64,000 bases of DNA from Dyadobacter soli (lineage in GTDB: Bacteria > Bacteroidota > Bacteroidia > Cytophagales > Spirosomataceae). The notes below the pieces were generated by a model that saw nothing but the letters and a program-made list of their open reading frames with translations, was not told where the DNA came from and did no database searches. The stretch spans positions 1-64,000 of the forward strand of contig NZ_FNAN01000014.1 of assembly GCF_900101885.1 (NCBI RefSeq). The letters run 5' to 3'. The position numbers were made by a program, and so were the translations under genes. Shown here in pieces: positions 23,332 through 32,811 of this stretch (position 1 is its first letter; every line of letters starts with the position of its first letter).

Positions 23332-25047
23332 ATGCTACTGAGCGAACAGGAAATACTGCGCCGTCAAAAACGCGAGGAACTCATGCGAATGGGCATTGAG
23401 CCTTATCCTGCGGAAGAATTTGTCGTGAATGCCTACGCGGCCGACATTCTTAAAAACTACGAAAACAACAAGATCGACTATAAAAACGTGACGATGGCCG
23501 GTCGGCTGATGGGCTTCCGCATTATGGGTAGCGCCGCATTTGCCGAGTTCCAGGATGCCACCGGGCGTGTGCAGCTGTACTTCCGCCGCGATGATCTTTG
23601 CCCGGGCGAAGACAAGACATTATATAACACCGTTTTCAAGAAACTGCTCGATATCGGTGACATTATCGCCGTGCAGGGCTTTGTTTTCACCACGCAAACC
23701 GGTGAAATCTCCGTGCACGTGCAGGAGTTCAAGATCCTCAACAAATCGCTGCGCCCATTGCCGGTCGTGAAACGCGACGAAGATGGCAATGTCCATGACG
23801 GCTTCACCGACCCCGAGCTGCGTTACCGCCAGCGTTACGTGGACCTGATCGTGAACCCGGAAGTTCGCGACATTTTCATTAAACGTGCCCGCATTATCAC
23901 CACCATGCGCTCCTATTTCGATGCCAATAACTGGCTGGAAGTGGAAACACCGGTGCTGCAATCCATTCACGGGGGCGCGGCCGCACGCCCGTTCACGACG
24001 CACCACAATGCGCTCGACCTGGGCCTGTACCTGCGCATAGCGACGGAGCTGCATTTGAAACGCCTCATTGTAGGTGGTTTTGAAGGGGTTTATGAGTTTG
24101 GTAAACTGTTCCGCAATGAAGGAATGGACCGTACCCACAACCCGGAGTTCACAACCGTGGAGCTTTACGTGGCTTACAAGGATTACCTCTGGATGATGAA
24201 AATGACGGAGGATGTGCTCGAAAAAGTGGCGGTTGCCGTGAATGGCACTACCAAAGCGGTATTCGGCGGTGTGGAGCTGGATTTCGCCGGCCCTTACCCG
24301 AGATTGAGCATTACCGACGCGATCAAGCAATATACCGGCCTCGACGTAGAAGCGCTGGACGAAGTGGCGATCCGCGAGCAATGCCGCGCGTGGGGAATGG
24401 AAGTGAACGAAAGCATGGGTAAAGGCAAGCTGATCGACGAAATTTTCGGGGAGAAAGTGGAGTCGAACATTATCCAGCCTACTTTTATCATCGATCACCC
24501 GGTGGAAATGTCGCCGCTGACCAAGAAACACCGTACCAAAAAAGGCATGGTGGAGCGTTTCGAGCTGTTTGTCAATGGACGCGAGGTAGCCAATGCCTAC
24601 TCCGAGCTTAACGACCCGATCGAGCAGAAGGAGCGTTTCGAAGACCAGCTTCGCCTGAAAGAAAAAGGCGACGACGAGGCGATGGAGATGGACGACGACT
24701 TTATCCGCTCGCTGGAATACGGTATGCCGCCTACCGCGGGTATCGGTATCGGTATCGACCGCCTTACCATGCTGCTTACCGACAATGCGAGTATACAGGA
24801 AGTAATTTTCTTCCCGCAAATGCGTCCGGAGAAAAAAGCGGAGATGGCGAAAGAATCGGATTACGTGACCGCGGGCGTACCGGCGGTGTGGGTTCCGGCC
24901 TTGCAAAAAATGAATATCCTGACGATCGAGCAACTGAAAAGTGCAAATCCGAATAAGATCTTCAACGATCTGGGCGGAATGCGGAAAAAGCTCAAAATAG
25001 ATGAAAAAATGCCGCAGCTGGACGATGTGAAGTCCTGGGTGGGATAG
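23332..25047 (+). CDS. lysS: Lysyl-tRNA synthetase, class II
   Basis: A 571-residue enzyme that charges tRNA-Lys. An N-terminal OB-fold anticodon-binding domain (about 55-160) is followed by the class II catalytic core with motif 2 FRNEGMDRTHNPEFT and motif 3 GIGIGIDRLTMLL. The canonical enzyme ends near residue 503 (PQMRPEKK). Here a further 68 residues or so follow, including VPAVWVPALQKMNILTIEQL and GGMRKKLKIDEKMPQL, which look like a small helical domain. I recall similar tails in other Bacteroidota LysS. A strong terminator follows. Confidence 0.96.
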   Translation: MLLSEQEILRRQKREELMRMGIEPYPAEEFVVNAYAADILKNYENNKIDYKNVTMAGRLMGFRIMGSAAFAEFQDATGRVQLYFRRDDLCPGEDKTLYNTVFKKLLDIGDIIAVQGFVFTTQTGEISVHVQEFKILNKSLRPLPVVKRDEDGNVHDGFTDPELRYRQRYVDLIVNPEVRDIFIKRARIITTMRSYFDANNWLEVETPVLQSIHGGAAARPFTTHHNALDLGLYLRIATELHLKRLIVGGFEGVYEFGKLFRNEGMDRTHNPEFTTVELYVAYKDYLWMMKMTEDVLEKVAVAVNGTTKAVFGGVELDFAGPYPRLSITDAIKQYTGLDVEALDEVAIREQCRAWGMEVNESMGKGKLIDEIFGEKVESNIIQPTFIIDHPVEMSPLTKKHRTKKGMVERFELFVNGREVANAYSELNDPIEQKERFEDQLRLKEKGDDEAMEMDDDFIRSLEYGMPPTAGIGIGIDRLTMLLTDNASIQEVIFFPQMRPEKKAEMAKESDYVTAGVPAVWVPALQKMNILTIEQLKSANPNKIFNDLGGMRKKLKIDEKMPQLDDVKSWVG

Positions 25048-25057
25048 TCTTTAAATT

Positions 25058-25085
25058 AAAAATGCCGCTAGTGAGCGGCATTTTT
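25058..25085. terminator. Terminator after lysS (bidirectional)
   Basis: A perfect 12-bp stem (25058-25069 with 25074-25085) with loop AGTG has an A-run before and a T-run after. It can stop both lysS and the convergent cold-shock gene. Confidence 0.88.
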
Positions 25086-25110
25086 AATTTCTCTTGCAAA
25101 AAAAATACAG

Positions 25111-25305
25111 TTATATCTTTTTTACCTGCACAGCGTTAAGTCCTTTTTTTCCTTCAACGACTTCGTATTCTACTTGGTCATTTTCACGGATAGTAAGTCC
25201 TCCCAATCCTGTCACATGGACAAAAATGTCCTTTTTTGTGTCGTCTTCCACGATGAAGCCGTATCCCTTAGCTTCATTGAAAAATTTTACAGTACCTGTT
25301 GGCAT
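25111..25305 (-). CDS. Cold-shock domain protein
   Basis: A 64-residue CspA-family RNA chaperone. It has RNP1 as KGYGFIVEDD and RNP2 as DIFVHVTGL, between the N-terminal strand GTVKFFNEA and the C-terminal NAVQVKKI. Full length for the family. It is convergent with lysS and shares its terminator. The 352 bp upstream are non-coding and may contain a long 5' leader. Confidence 0.95.
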   Translation of the reverse strand: MPTGTVKFFNEAKGYGFIVEDDTKKDIFVHVTGLGGLTIRENDQVEYEVVEGKKGLNAVQVKKI

Positions 25306-25657
25306 AATAGTTGAAATAAAAAAATTGAAATAAGGTGAAAATACAGAAGATATGTAGGCGTTTCAGTTAAAAGTCGAAATGGCTCTACCAAATAATTGAG
25401 GGAGGCTCAACGCATTAGCAAAAGAAATTTTGGAAATTTTCCCGAAGACATCTTGATTATAATGAAGTACTTACAAAATCTTCAATCACAAAGAAACAAA
25501 AATTGTTTGTAAAACAATTTATTTGATTAAAGAATTTGAAAATTTAACGAGCAAGCGGTATTTTGCCTTTTTGGCTCATTTAAAGCAAATTTCACACAGC
25601 AGAATTGCATATTCCGGCGAAAATCGCTAATTATGAGGCTATTATCACAAAACTGGT
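25306..25657. other. Non-coding, AT-rich gap upstream of csp
   Basis: A 352-bp gap between divergent genes, very AT-rich from 25420 on. It should contain the promoters of the cold-shock gene and the PspC-like gene; cold-shock genes often have long structured leaders. I found no box good enough to place. Confidence 0.35.
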
Positions 25658-25879
25658 ATGAACAAGTTTAGGTATTTCGTTGAGAACCAAATATTTGGAG
25701 TTTGTGCGGAATTGGGAGAAAAGCTCAATTTCCCGGCTAGCAGCATCCGGAAATACTTTATTTATGCCACTTTCATGACCTTCGGGTCACCTATTATCCT
25801 GTACCTGGTACTGGCATTCTGGATGGAATTGCACCAGCATTGGCGCAAGCACAACAGCCCTACAATCTGGGAGCTTTGA
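25658..25879 (+). CDS. PspC-domain small membrane protein
   Basis: A 73-residue protein that reads as a single PspC domain: FGVCAELGEKLNFPASSIRKYF followed by a membrane helix (about 40-57, FGSPIILYLVLAFWM). PspC domains are associated with envelope-stress systems. Its last 20 bp overlap the 3' end of the convergent glycosyltransferase gene. Confidence 0.75.
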   Translation: MNKFRYFVENQIFGVCAELGEKLNFPASSIRKYFIYATFMTFGSPIILYLVLAFWMELHQHWRKHNSPTIWEL

Positions 25880-26888
25880 TCGGTTCGATGCCGGTAAGCT
25901 TGCCGAATTTGTGTTTCCCAAGCACAAAATATTCCCAAACGACACTTCTGTAATAGAGCGGCGCCCTGTACCGGGTGCGCGGTATTTTGCGCGTTAGGCC
26001 AGGGATCATTGCGTAAAATGCAAAATGTGCCCTGATAATGGCCAAAACGTCGGGCCAGGCACCGGTGGCCATAAACCGCACACTTGAAATACCGTCGAGC
26101 ACGAGCCTGATGAACACCGTTTTCCACCTGCGGCCTTTCGGCAGGTTTTTGTAAAGCATGATCAGGTTGTTGCGGTAATTCAGGAATGTCTTCTTCGGGT
26201 TCGATTTGTGCAAAGTTCCGCCGCCGACGTGGTAAACCGTCGATTTGCCGCAGTAGGTAATGCGGTAACGCATGTTGAGCAGCCGCCAGCAAAGATCGAT
26301 TTCCTCCATGTGCGCGAAAAACGATTCATCGAAGCCCGCCGCCGCATGGAATGCCGACGACCGTACGAACAAGCATGCGCCTGTGGCCCAGAAAACATCC
26401 TTCTCGTCGTCGTACTGGCCTAAATCCTCTTCCCGCGTATCGAAAATGCGCCCGCGGCAGAAGGGGTAGCCGAGGTAATCCATGTATCCGCCCGCCGCGC
26501 CCGCGTACTCGAAGTGTGTAGGCAGGTCATATGCGCGTATTTTGGGCTGGCAAGCCGCAATAAGCGGGTCCGATTCCATGAATGCAATCACCGGAGCGAT
26601 CCAGTTTTCGGTAACTTCTATATCCGAGTTGAGCAGAATGTAATAATCGGCCTGAATGCGGCGCAATGCATCGTTATAACCTCCCGCGTAACCCTTGTTC
26701 TCGTTGATTGTGAGCGTGTTCAACTCCGGGTAATGCGTATTCAGCCATTCGAGCGAATGGTCTGTCGAAGCATTATCAGCGATCCAGATAGCATGGCTAC
26801 CGGAATGTTCGATGACTTTTGGAAGGAATTTTTCGAGATAATGCTGACCGTTATAATTCAGGATTACAATCGCAACAGAGGGAGTCAT
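25860..26888 (-). CDS. Glycosyltransferase family 2
   Basis: A 342-residue GT-A enzyme. It begins SVAIVILNYNGQHYLEKFL (nucleotide-sugar binding), with DNASTDHS and the metal-binding region LLNSDIEVT. Further conserved parts are ATGACLFVRSSAF and DESFFAHMEEIDLCWR. The C-terminal 80 residues are basic and possibly membrane-associated. It probably adds a sugar (rhamnosyl-type) to a surface polysaccharide. It starts 10 bp after the YbaB gene, an unexpected but co-directional neighbour. Confidence 0.9.
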   Translation of the reverse strand: MTPSVAIVILNYNGQHYLEKFLPKVIEHSGSHAIWIADNASTDHSLEWLNTHYPELNTLTINENKGYAGGYNDALRRIQADYYILLNSDIEVTENWIAPVIAFMESDPLIAACQPKIRAYDLPTHFEYAGAAGGYMDYLGYPFCRGRIFDTREEDLGQYDDEKDVFWATGACLFVRSSAFHAAAGFDESFFAHMEEIDLCWRLLNMRYRITYCGKSTVYHVGGGTLHKSNPKKTFLNYRNNLIMLYKNLPKGRRWKTVFIRLVLDGISSVRFMATGAWPDVLAIIRAHFAFYAMIPGLTRKIPRTRYRAPLYYRSVVWEYFVLGKHKFGKLTGIEPIKAPRL

Positions 26889-26898
26889 TGGTGTTCGG

Positions 26899-27246
26899 TT
26901 ATTTCATAAAACCGCCCAAATCCAGCCCTGGAATATTGGGAAGCACTCCATCCGTTGCCTTCTGCAGATGTTGTTGAATTTTGGATTCGATATTCTCATT
27001 GGCTTTGTTAACCGCCGCTACAATGAGATCTTGCAGCATCTCCCTATCGTCGGAATTGATGATGTCCTTATCAATGTCCAGGGTAAGCAGCTTTCTCTTT
27101 CCATCCACCGTAGCTTTCACCATTCCTCCACCCGATTCCGCGGTTTCGGTGATGTGAACGAGCTGCTCCTGTGCTTCTTTCATACGGGATTGAAGGTCCT
27201 TCATTTTGCCCATGAGGCCCATCATATCCGCCATATTACCAAACAT
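26899..27246 (-). CDS. YbaB/EbfC nucleoid-associated protein
   Basis: A 115-residue DNA-binding protein. The N-terminal helix is Met/Lys-rich (GLMGKMKDLQSRMKEAQEQL), and the core strand pattern is GGGMVKATVDGKRKLLTLDID with NKANENIESK near the C-terminus. Members form dimers that bind DNA and affect the nucleoid or recombination. The length matches the family. Confidence 0.92.
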   Translation of the reverse strand: MFGNMADMMGLMGKMKDLQSRMKEAQEQLVHITETAESGGGMVKATVDGKRKLLTLDIDKDIINSDDREMLQDLIVAAVNKANENIESKIQQHLQKATDGVLPNIPGLDLGGFMK

Positions 27247-27301
27247 AGCTGTACATATTAAGTTTAAAATCCTTAAAAACTTATTTTACGGAAATAGTTC
27301 C

Positions 27302-29224
27302 TCACCGTAAAAGCATAAAAGTACCGCTTTTTTCAACAGTTTGATTGATGTCGTCGACGAAAGTCATCTTGTAATAGTAGTAACCCACAGGTGCACTGGT
27401 CCCCTCGAACGTCCCGTCCCAGCCCTTGGCAATGTCGTCCGAGTGGAAAACAACCACGCCCCAACGGTTCATGACCGACATATTAAATGACTGCAACTGT
27501 TCCGATTTCGCTTCCAGGATATCGTTGAAGCCGTCGCCATTTGGCGTGAATGCGTCGGGAATGAAAACGCCCGCATTCCTGCGATAGTTGATGATGTTGG
27601 ATAAACTTTCGAAATCTCCGTCCTGCGAAACCGCTTTCACAAGGAAGTTATATTCCAGATCACTCTGATTGTTAAGCTTTACGGTATAGCTCGTATTCTT
27701 CTCCACGGGAATGTCCTCCGCCGATCCGGCCGAACCCGTTTTCACAACGGTATATTCTTCGACACCTCCCAGGATCGGTGTTTCCCCCGTCCAGTTTAAT
27801 GTGGTAAGGTTTTTACTGAGCAGTATTGTGCAAACCGGCGCCGATGCGGGTACCTTTTGTCCACAAGAGTTTTCGTAGCTCATACGATAACAATAAGACA
27901 ACTCGCTCGTTTTTGCGGCATTATCTGTGTATTCGCTTTCGTTGTAAAGGGTGATGATTTTCTTAAATAACGTCGAGCCCGCTTCCGCACGCTCGATGGA
28001 CAACTCGTAGGACGTATTCGGTCCTGCGCCAGGGACATCCGCTTTAATAACTACGCTAGATGCATCCAGCACTGAAACCGATCCCCCATTGAGCGGTTTG
28101 GCACTACCAGTTTCTACTTTTATGCCAACGGCAGCAGAGGTGGAAGTGGCCGTCTTCAATTTTGCAACTATCTGATACTCTACAAATGTGCCGCATTCTA
28201 CTTCATCATCCGTGTAAGTTATTTCACCAATAGCATTGAAACTTTTAACTACCGTTCCGTCGCGAAGGAGATCATAACCTTCAAACTGTGAAGCATCCGG
28301 ATATTGGCTCCATTTAAGGTTATTGCTTCCATCGTTAGCTGTTACAGACAGCGTCATTGTGCTTATCGGCAACGTTTCGGTACTTCCGGCGCAAAGGTCT
28401 TCCGATGACAATCTCACTTTGTAAATCTGCCCAATATTCATGCCTTTGATCTCATAGGGCTGTGTTCCTCCGCTGACACGGCGTCCTGAGGTGACATAAG
28501 TTGAGCCATCGGAACTGTATTGAATGTTGGTCGGAATGCCTGCAACTCCCTTGTAAGTAAGCCGAATCGTCCCGTCATTACGCATTTCCACCGCGCTCAT
28601 CTGTATTTCGTTAAGCTGAGGACGTTCAAATTTGATCGGTACCTCTATCGTCGTGCCTCTGCTACAAGCCTTCCCGCCGGTATACACTCCTGTGATCATC
28701 ACAGTAGGGCTAGTGGCCACACTTGCATAGTTGTGTTCCAAAGTAAAAGAATTACCTTTTTGCCACGTGGTAGTTGCCCCATCACCCCATTTTATTTCAA
28801 TTTCATCATAGGCTTTCATAATGTTGTTTTCGTTAAGAACTAAAACAACCTTACCGCCTCCGCAGGAAGAATATTGCGATGTTATACCCCTGGACTCATA
28901 TATTTTGACAGTCTTACAAGATGAGAACTCCGCTCCACCAGCCGTAACACCGTATTGCAATATCGTCGCTGTTGCCGCAACGGGATAGGTATAGCTCACC
29001 CTATTCCTTACAACATTAGGTGTGGAACTCCCATTATAGGCTACGTCATAGCCCACAAAGCTGGCATTTGGGACAGTACTTTTAAATTCAACGTAGAGCG
29101 GCGCGCAACCTTCGATGGTATTAATTGTGAACCCGCCACCACCGATACCGCACAGCCCCTGACCGTACGAAACAAGGCTTGAAAATGTAAGTAAGAAAGA
29201 GAAGGATAGTAGTTTTATTCTCAT
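27302..29224 (-). CDS. Secreted protein with type IX (type B) C-terminal sorting domain
   Basis: A 640-residue protein with a signal peptide (SFSFLLTFSSLVSYG), a PKD-like N-terminal region (CGIGGGGFTINTIEGCAPLYV) and fibronectin-like beta domains in the centre (WSQYPDASQFEGYDLLRDGT). The last 90 residues are the gliding-motility-associated C-terminal domain: IPDAFTPNGDGFNDILEA, MSVMNRWGVVVF and KGWDGTFEGTSAPVGYYYY. That domain directs export by the type IX system and surface attachment. It is the smaller of two tandem paralogues. Confidence 0.88.
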   Translation of the reverse strand: MRIKLLSFSFLLTFSSLVSYGQGLCGIGGGGFTINTIEGCAPLYVEFKSTVPNASFVGYDVAYNGSSTPNVVRNRVSYTYPVAATATILQYGVTAGGAEFSSCKTVKIYESRGITSQYSSCGGGKVVLVLNENNIMKAYDEIEIKWGDGATTTWQKGNSFTLEHNYASVATSPTVMITGVYTGGKACSRGTTIEVPIKFERPQLNEIQMSAVEMRNDGTIRLTYKGVAGIPTNIQYSSDGSTYVTSGRRVSGGTQPYEIKGMNIGQIYKVRLSSEDLCAGSTETLPISTMTLSVTANDGSNNLKWSQYPDASQFEGYDLLRDGTVVKSFNAIGEITYTDDEVECGTFVEYQIVAKLKTATSTSAAVGIKVETGSAKPLNGGSVSVLDASSVVIKADVPGAGPNTSYELSIERAEAGSTLFKKIITLYNESEYTDNAAKTSELSYCYRMSYENSCGQKVPASAPVCTILLSKNLTTLNWTGETPILGGVEEYTVVKTGSAGSAEDIPVEKNTSYTVKLNNQSDLEYNFLVKAVSQDGDFESLSNIINYRRNAGVFIPDAFTPNGDGFNDILEAKSEQLQSFNMSVMNRWGVVVFHSDDIAKGWDGTFEGTSAPVGYYYYKMTFVDDINQTVEKSGTFMLLR

Positions 29225-29413
29225 AAGTGTGGCAATATTTAACCCTGACCTTTTTTCAAAGACGATAGATAAACCAGATGTGTTTCGAGGAATCGTAACG
29301 AATTCAAAAACGCGATAGCAAAAATAAGCTATTTAGGGGTGGCAATTAAGCGTAACTATTAAACGGAGATATTAAAAAAGTATTATCCGAGGAAGGGTCG
29401 TATTAGAAAAATC

Positions 29414-31372
29414 CTATCTTATTAACAGAAAGCTACCATTTTTCACAACCTTCTCCCCGGTAGCATTCGTCGCCTCGATCTTGTAAAGGTAATAACCGCC
29501 CGGCGCTTTGCCGGTTTTGAAGTTGCCGTCCCAGCCTTCGGCGATATCGTCGGAGTGATAAATCACCTCACCCCAGCGGCTGAAAATTGACATGCTGAAA
29601 TCCTTCACGAAATAAGCTTTTACTTCGAAACGCTCGTTGTAAGCGTCGCCGTTCGGGGTGAATGCGTCGGGAATGAGGAGGATCGCCTCGCTTCTGAAAT
29701 TCAGCAGGTTGGACAAGCTCGTAAAGTTTCCATCGGCAGATTTGGCCTCTATCCGGTAACCGAAGTCGGATTGGGAAGCGAGATCCAATGTGTGATTGGT
29801 GGAAAGGCCTTTAGGCGTTTCATTCGCCAGATTCCCGGCCTCGTCTACCTGCTGCAAAGTATAGTTTCCGACTGTGCTGATAAACGGCGCATCCGGGTTC
29901 CATACAATGTCGGGTGTACTGGTAGTCAGCAAAATAGAGCAAACCGGCGTGCTGAACGACGGTGATTTCATTTTACATGCATTCTCATATTGAAAACGAT
30001 AGCAATAAGAACTCTGCGATGTATTTACATTGGTATCGTCCCACTGCAAGCTCTGATTGTTAGCAGGCGAAACGAGTTCGAAATTCGTGCTGCCCAGCAA
30101 GGCACGTTCCACAATCAGGTTGTATTCACTCGTAAGCCCCACACCCGAAAGCTCCACTTTGGTGCTGATCGTATTGGCGTCGTTGACGGTCACCAGCGCG
30201 TTGGTAATGTCGCCTGGCACGTCAGTTTTTGGTTCAAGGCTAATAGGCGCGGAATAAGAACGAACATCGTTTTCGACGATCCCGACGATTTTATATTCAT
30301 AAGTGTTGCCGCATTTCACGTCCGTATCTTCATATGAAAGCCTGTCCGGCGTGTTAAAAATCACGGTACCATTCCGCATCAGCTGGTATTCCACCATGCC
30401 ATTGGTATTCGGCTGGTTCTCCCATTCCAGAGAAAGGATTTCGTCCGCCGACAAGCTTCCTTGCTTCACTGCGATGGTGCTCACGACGGGGCTTTCGATC
30501 ACGTTCCCGCAAATATCCGTCGACCGGAGCTGGAAGCGATATACGGCCTTTGGATCGAGCTGCGATACCGATGCCGACTGAACACCGCCGGTTTTCCCGC
30601 TTTTGTTGGTAAAAGTAAACGCCTCGTCTCCTTTGGCGATGAACAACTTGGTTTCGATGCCCTCCATGCCGTCATAGGTAACCGTAGCATGTCCGTCCGC
30701 CATCATTTCGACGACTCTGACGCGGATACTGGCAAGTGACTGGGCCGCGCTGGCCTTCAAAGTGGTCGTGTTAGCCTCTGCATTGCACAAGGCGCTGGTA
30801 TAAGAACCTTTCAAGGTAATGGCAGGGAGATTACCCGCCGATGCGTAGGTATGTTCGAAAAACGGAGCAGTATTTGTTTTGAGATTGACCTGCTGCGGGC
30901 TTCCTTCCCCCCAATTGATCGTCACTACATCATATGCTTTCGTAATGGCATCGTCCCCCAGCGTAACCCGAACTTTGCCGTTTGTACAGGCGATCAGCTC
31001 TGCCTGAGGACCGCGCGTTTCCTTTACGGTAACATCCTTGCACAAAGTGAACCCGCCAACGTCCTTGATACTGCCATATTGAAGGATCGTGTAAGTTCCG
31101 GGATTGTTGTAAGTGTAGGTTAATTCGTAGGAGCGGTCTGCTTCTTTGGGCGGTTCTGTGCTTTTCCGATCGAAATTGTAGGAATACGTTACACTTTCCG
31201 CATTCGTCATCTGGTTTGTGAGGTTAACCTTCATCGGCGCGCAGCCGGTTTCGGGTTCTACTATAAATGCCCCGGTAGTCCCGCAAAAGCTCTGTGTGCC
31301 CTGACCTGAAACTTCTTGAATAACAAGCGAAAAAATGCCTAAAAGAAATATGATCAGTAGCTTGTGTTTCAT
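29414..31372 (-). CDS. Secreted protein with type IX (type B) C-terminal sorting domain, paralogue
   Basis: A protein of about 652 residues with the same plan as its downstream neighbour: signal peptide (LLIIFLLGIFSLVIQEVSG), PKD-like region (CGTTGAFIVEPETGCAPMKV), fibronectin-like modules (YQLMRNGTVIFNTPDRLSY) and the C-terminal sorting domain (IPDAFTPNGDAYNERFEV, IFSRWGEVIYHSDDIAEGW). Cysteine positions and spacing match the neighbour, so this is a tandem duplication. The ATG at 31372 directly precedes the signal peptide; one at 31438 adds 22 polar residues. Confidence 0.88.
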   Translation of the reverse strand: MKHKLLIIFLLGIFSLVIQEVSGQGTQSFCGTTGAFIVEPETGCAPMKVNLTNQMTNAESVTYSYNFDRKSTEPPKEADRSYELTYTYNNPGTYTILQYGSIKDVGGFTLCKDVTVKETRGPQAELIACTNGKVRVTLGDDAITKAYDVVTINWGEGSPQQVNLKTNTAPFFEHTYASAGNLPAITLKGSYTSALCNAEANTTTLKASAAQSLASIRVRVVEMMADGHATVTYDGMEGIETKLFIAKGDEAFTFTNKSGKTGGVQSASVSQLDPKAVYRFQLRSTDICGNVIESPVVSTIAVKQGSLSADEILSLEWENQPNTNGMVEYQLMRNGTVIFNTPDRLSYEDTDVKCGNTYEYKIVGIVENDVRSYSAPISLEPKTDVPGDITNALVTVNDANTISTKVELSGVGLTSEYNLIVERALLGSTNFELVSPANNQSLQWDDTNVNTSQSSYCYRFQYENACKMKSPSFSTPVCSILLTTSTPDIVWNPDAPFISTVGNYTLQQVDEAGNLANETPKGLSTNHTLDLASQSDFGYRIEAKSADGNFTSLSNLLNFRSEAILLIPDAFTPNGDAYNERFEVKAYFVKDFSMSIFSRWGEVIYHSDDIAEGWDGNFKTGKAPGGYYLYKIEATNATGEKVVKNGSFLLIR

Positions 31373-31495
31373 ATTGAGTAAAGTAGGTTCCGCGAGGCGC
31401 ACTGGTGCGGGTTGGGTCCGGTGAAACGGATCATGCAAATCCTTTGTTCAATTTGTAACGGACGTTCAAAAATAGAACTTTCGACATTATCAACG

Positions 31496-31503
31496 TACCT
31501 TTG
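31496..31503 (+). promoter_or_regulatory. Possible ribBA -7 box
   Basis: TACCTTTG matches the Bacteroidota -7 consensus 51 bp before the ribBA ATG. No good -33 TTTG is seen at the usual distance, and no FMN riboswitch fold was recognised in the short leader. Confidence 0.5.
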
Positions 31504-31554
31504 CAGAGTAAAAACGAGTTTTAGTTTAAAACTATTTTTTCATTAACCCGATTA

Positions 31555-32811
31555 ATGAGTAACAATTCGAACCCGATTGCGCTGGACTCTATCGAAGATG
31601 CCATTGAAGCAATCAAAAGAGGTGAGCTTATCATCGTTGTCGATGACGAAGACCGTGAAAACGAAGGTGATTTTATCTGCGCTGCGGAGCTGGTAACGCC
31701 GGAAATAGTCAATTTTATGGCGAGGGAAGGCCGCGGGCTCATCTGCGTACCCATTACCGAAGAGCGCTGCGCCGAACTCGAACTCGAAATGATGGTGGGC
31801 AACAATACCGCCCTGCACGAAACTGCATTCACCGTTTCAGTTGACTTGCTCGGGCATGGCTGCACGACGGGGATCTCGGCGAGCGACCGTTCTAAAACCA
31901 TTCAGGCGCTTGTCAGCAAAGACACCAAACCTACTGACCTGGGCCGCCCCGGACATATTTTCCCGCTGAAAGCCAAGAGAGGCGGCGTGCTTCGCCGCAC
32001 AGGCCATACCGAAGCTGCGATCGACTTTCCACGTCTGGCAGGACTTTCTCCGGCAGGTGTTTTGGTAGAAATTCTGAATGAAGATGGTTCGATGGCACGC
32101 CTGCCTCAGCTGCGCGAAATCGCTAACCGCTTCAACCTGAAACTCGTCAGCATCAAAGACCTGATCGAATACCGTCTGCGGGAAGAATCGCTGATCAAGC
32201 GCGAAATCGGGGTGGATATGCCGACGAAATTCGGCCATTTCGACTTGATCGCCTACCGCCAGATCAATACCGGCGACCTGCATCTTGCATTGGTGAAAGG
32301 AACCTGGGAGAAGGACGAGCCTGTCCTCGTGCGCGTACACTCGTCATGCGTGACGGGCGATATTTTCGGCTCCTGCCGCTGCGACTGCGGTCCTCAGCTG
32401 CACGCCGCAATGGAGATGGTAGACCAAGCCGGCAAAGGTGTTATCGTATATATGAACCAGGAAGGCCGCGGAATTGGCCTTTTGAATAAACTGAGAGCCT
32501 ATAAATTACAGGAAATGGGCCGCGATACCGTGGAGGCAAACCTGGAACTGGGCTTCCCGATGGACGATCGCGACTACGGCGTAGGTGCGCAAATCCTCCG
32601 CGACCTGGAACTGACCAAAATCAAGCTCATTACCAATAATCCGAAGAAACGCGCCGGGCTGATCGGTTACGGCCTTGAAATCGTGGATTCGGTAGGTATT
32701 GAAATCCCGGCCAATCCGTACAATGAGAAATACTTGCTCACGAAACGTGACAAAATGGGCCACAACCTGAGCAATCTGTCGACCATCGTAGGCCATAGCA
32801 AAGGATTATGA
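31555..32811 (+). CDS. ribBA: Bifunctional DHBP synthase / GTP cyclohydrolase II
   Basis: A 418-residue riboflavin enzyme. The N-terminal half makes 3,4-dihydroxy-2-butanone 4-phosphate from ribulose 5-phosphate (motifs DDEDRENEGDF, REGRGLICVPI and RTGHTEAAIDF). The C-terminal half opens GTP (zinc cysteines in SSCVTGDIFGSCRCDCG, then NQEGRGIGL and TNNPKK). Both active sites look complete. The stop overlaps the next gene's ATG by 4 bp. Confidence 0.96.
   Translation: MSNNSNPIALDSIEDAIEAIKRGELIIVVDDEDRENEGDFICAAELVTPEIVNFMAREGRGLICVPITEERCAELELEMMVGNNTALHETAFTVSVDLLGHGCTTGISASDRSKTIQALVSKDTKPTDLGRPGHIFPLKAKRGGVLRRTGHTEAAIDFPRLAGLSPAGVLVEILNEDGSMARLPQLREIANRFNLKLVSIKDLIEYRLREESLIKREIGVDMPTKFGHFDLIAYRQINTGDLHLALVKGTWEKDEPVLVRVHSSCVTGDIFGSCRCDCGPQLHAAMEMVDQAGKGVIVYMNQEGRGIGLLNKLRAYKLQEMGRDTVEANLELGFPMDDRDYGVGAQILRDLELTKIKLITNNPKKRAGLIGYGLEIVDSVGIEIPANPYNEKYLLTKRDKMGHNLSNLSTIVGHSKGL

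Noticed and set aside
23620..24933. A 437-codon open frame antisense to lysS
   Set aside because: The His/Arg/Val-rich composition is typical of the complement of a GC-rich gene; the lysS frame has all synthetase motifs.
31521..31901. Ser-rich minus-strand frames over the start of ribBA
   Set aside because: Low-complexity antisense of a recognised enzyme; similar shadows occur opposite most GC-rich genes in the window.
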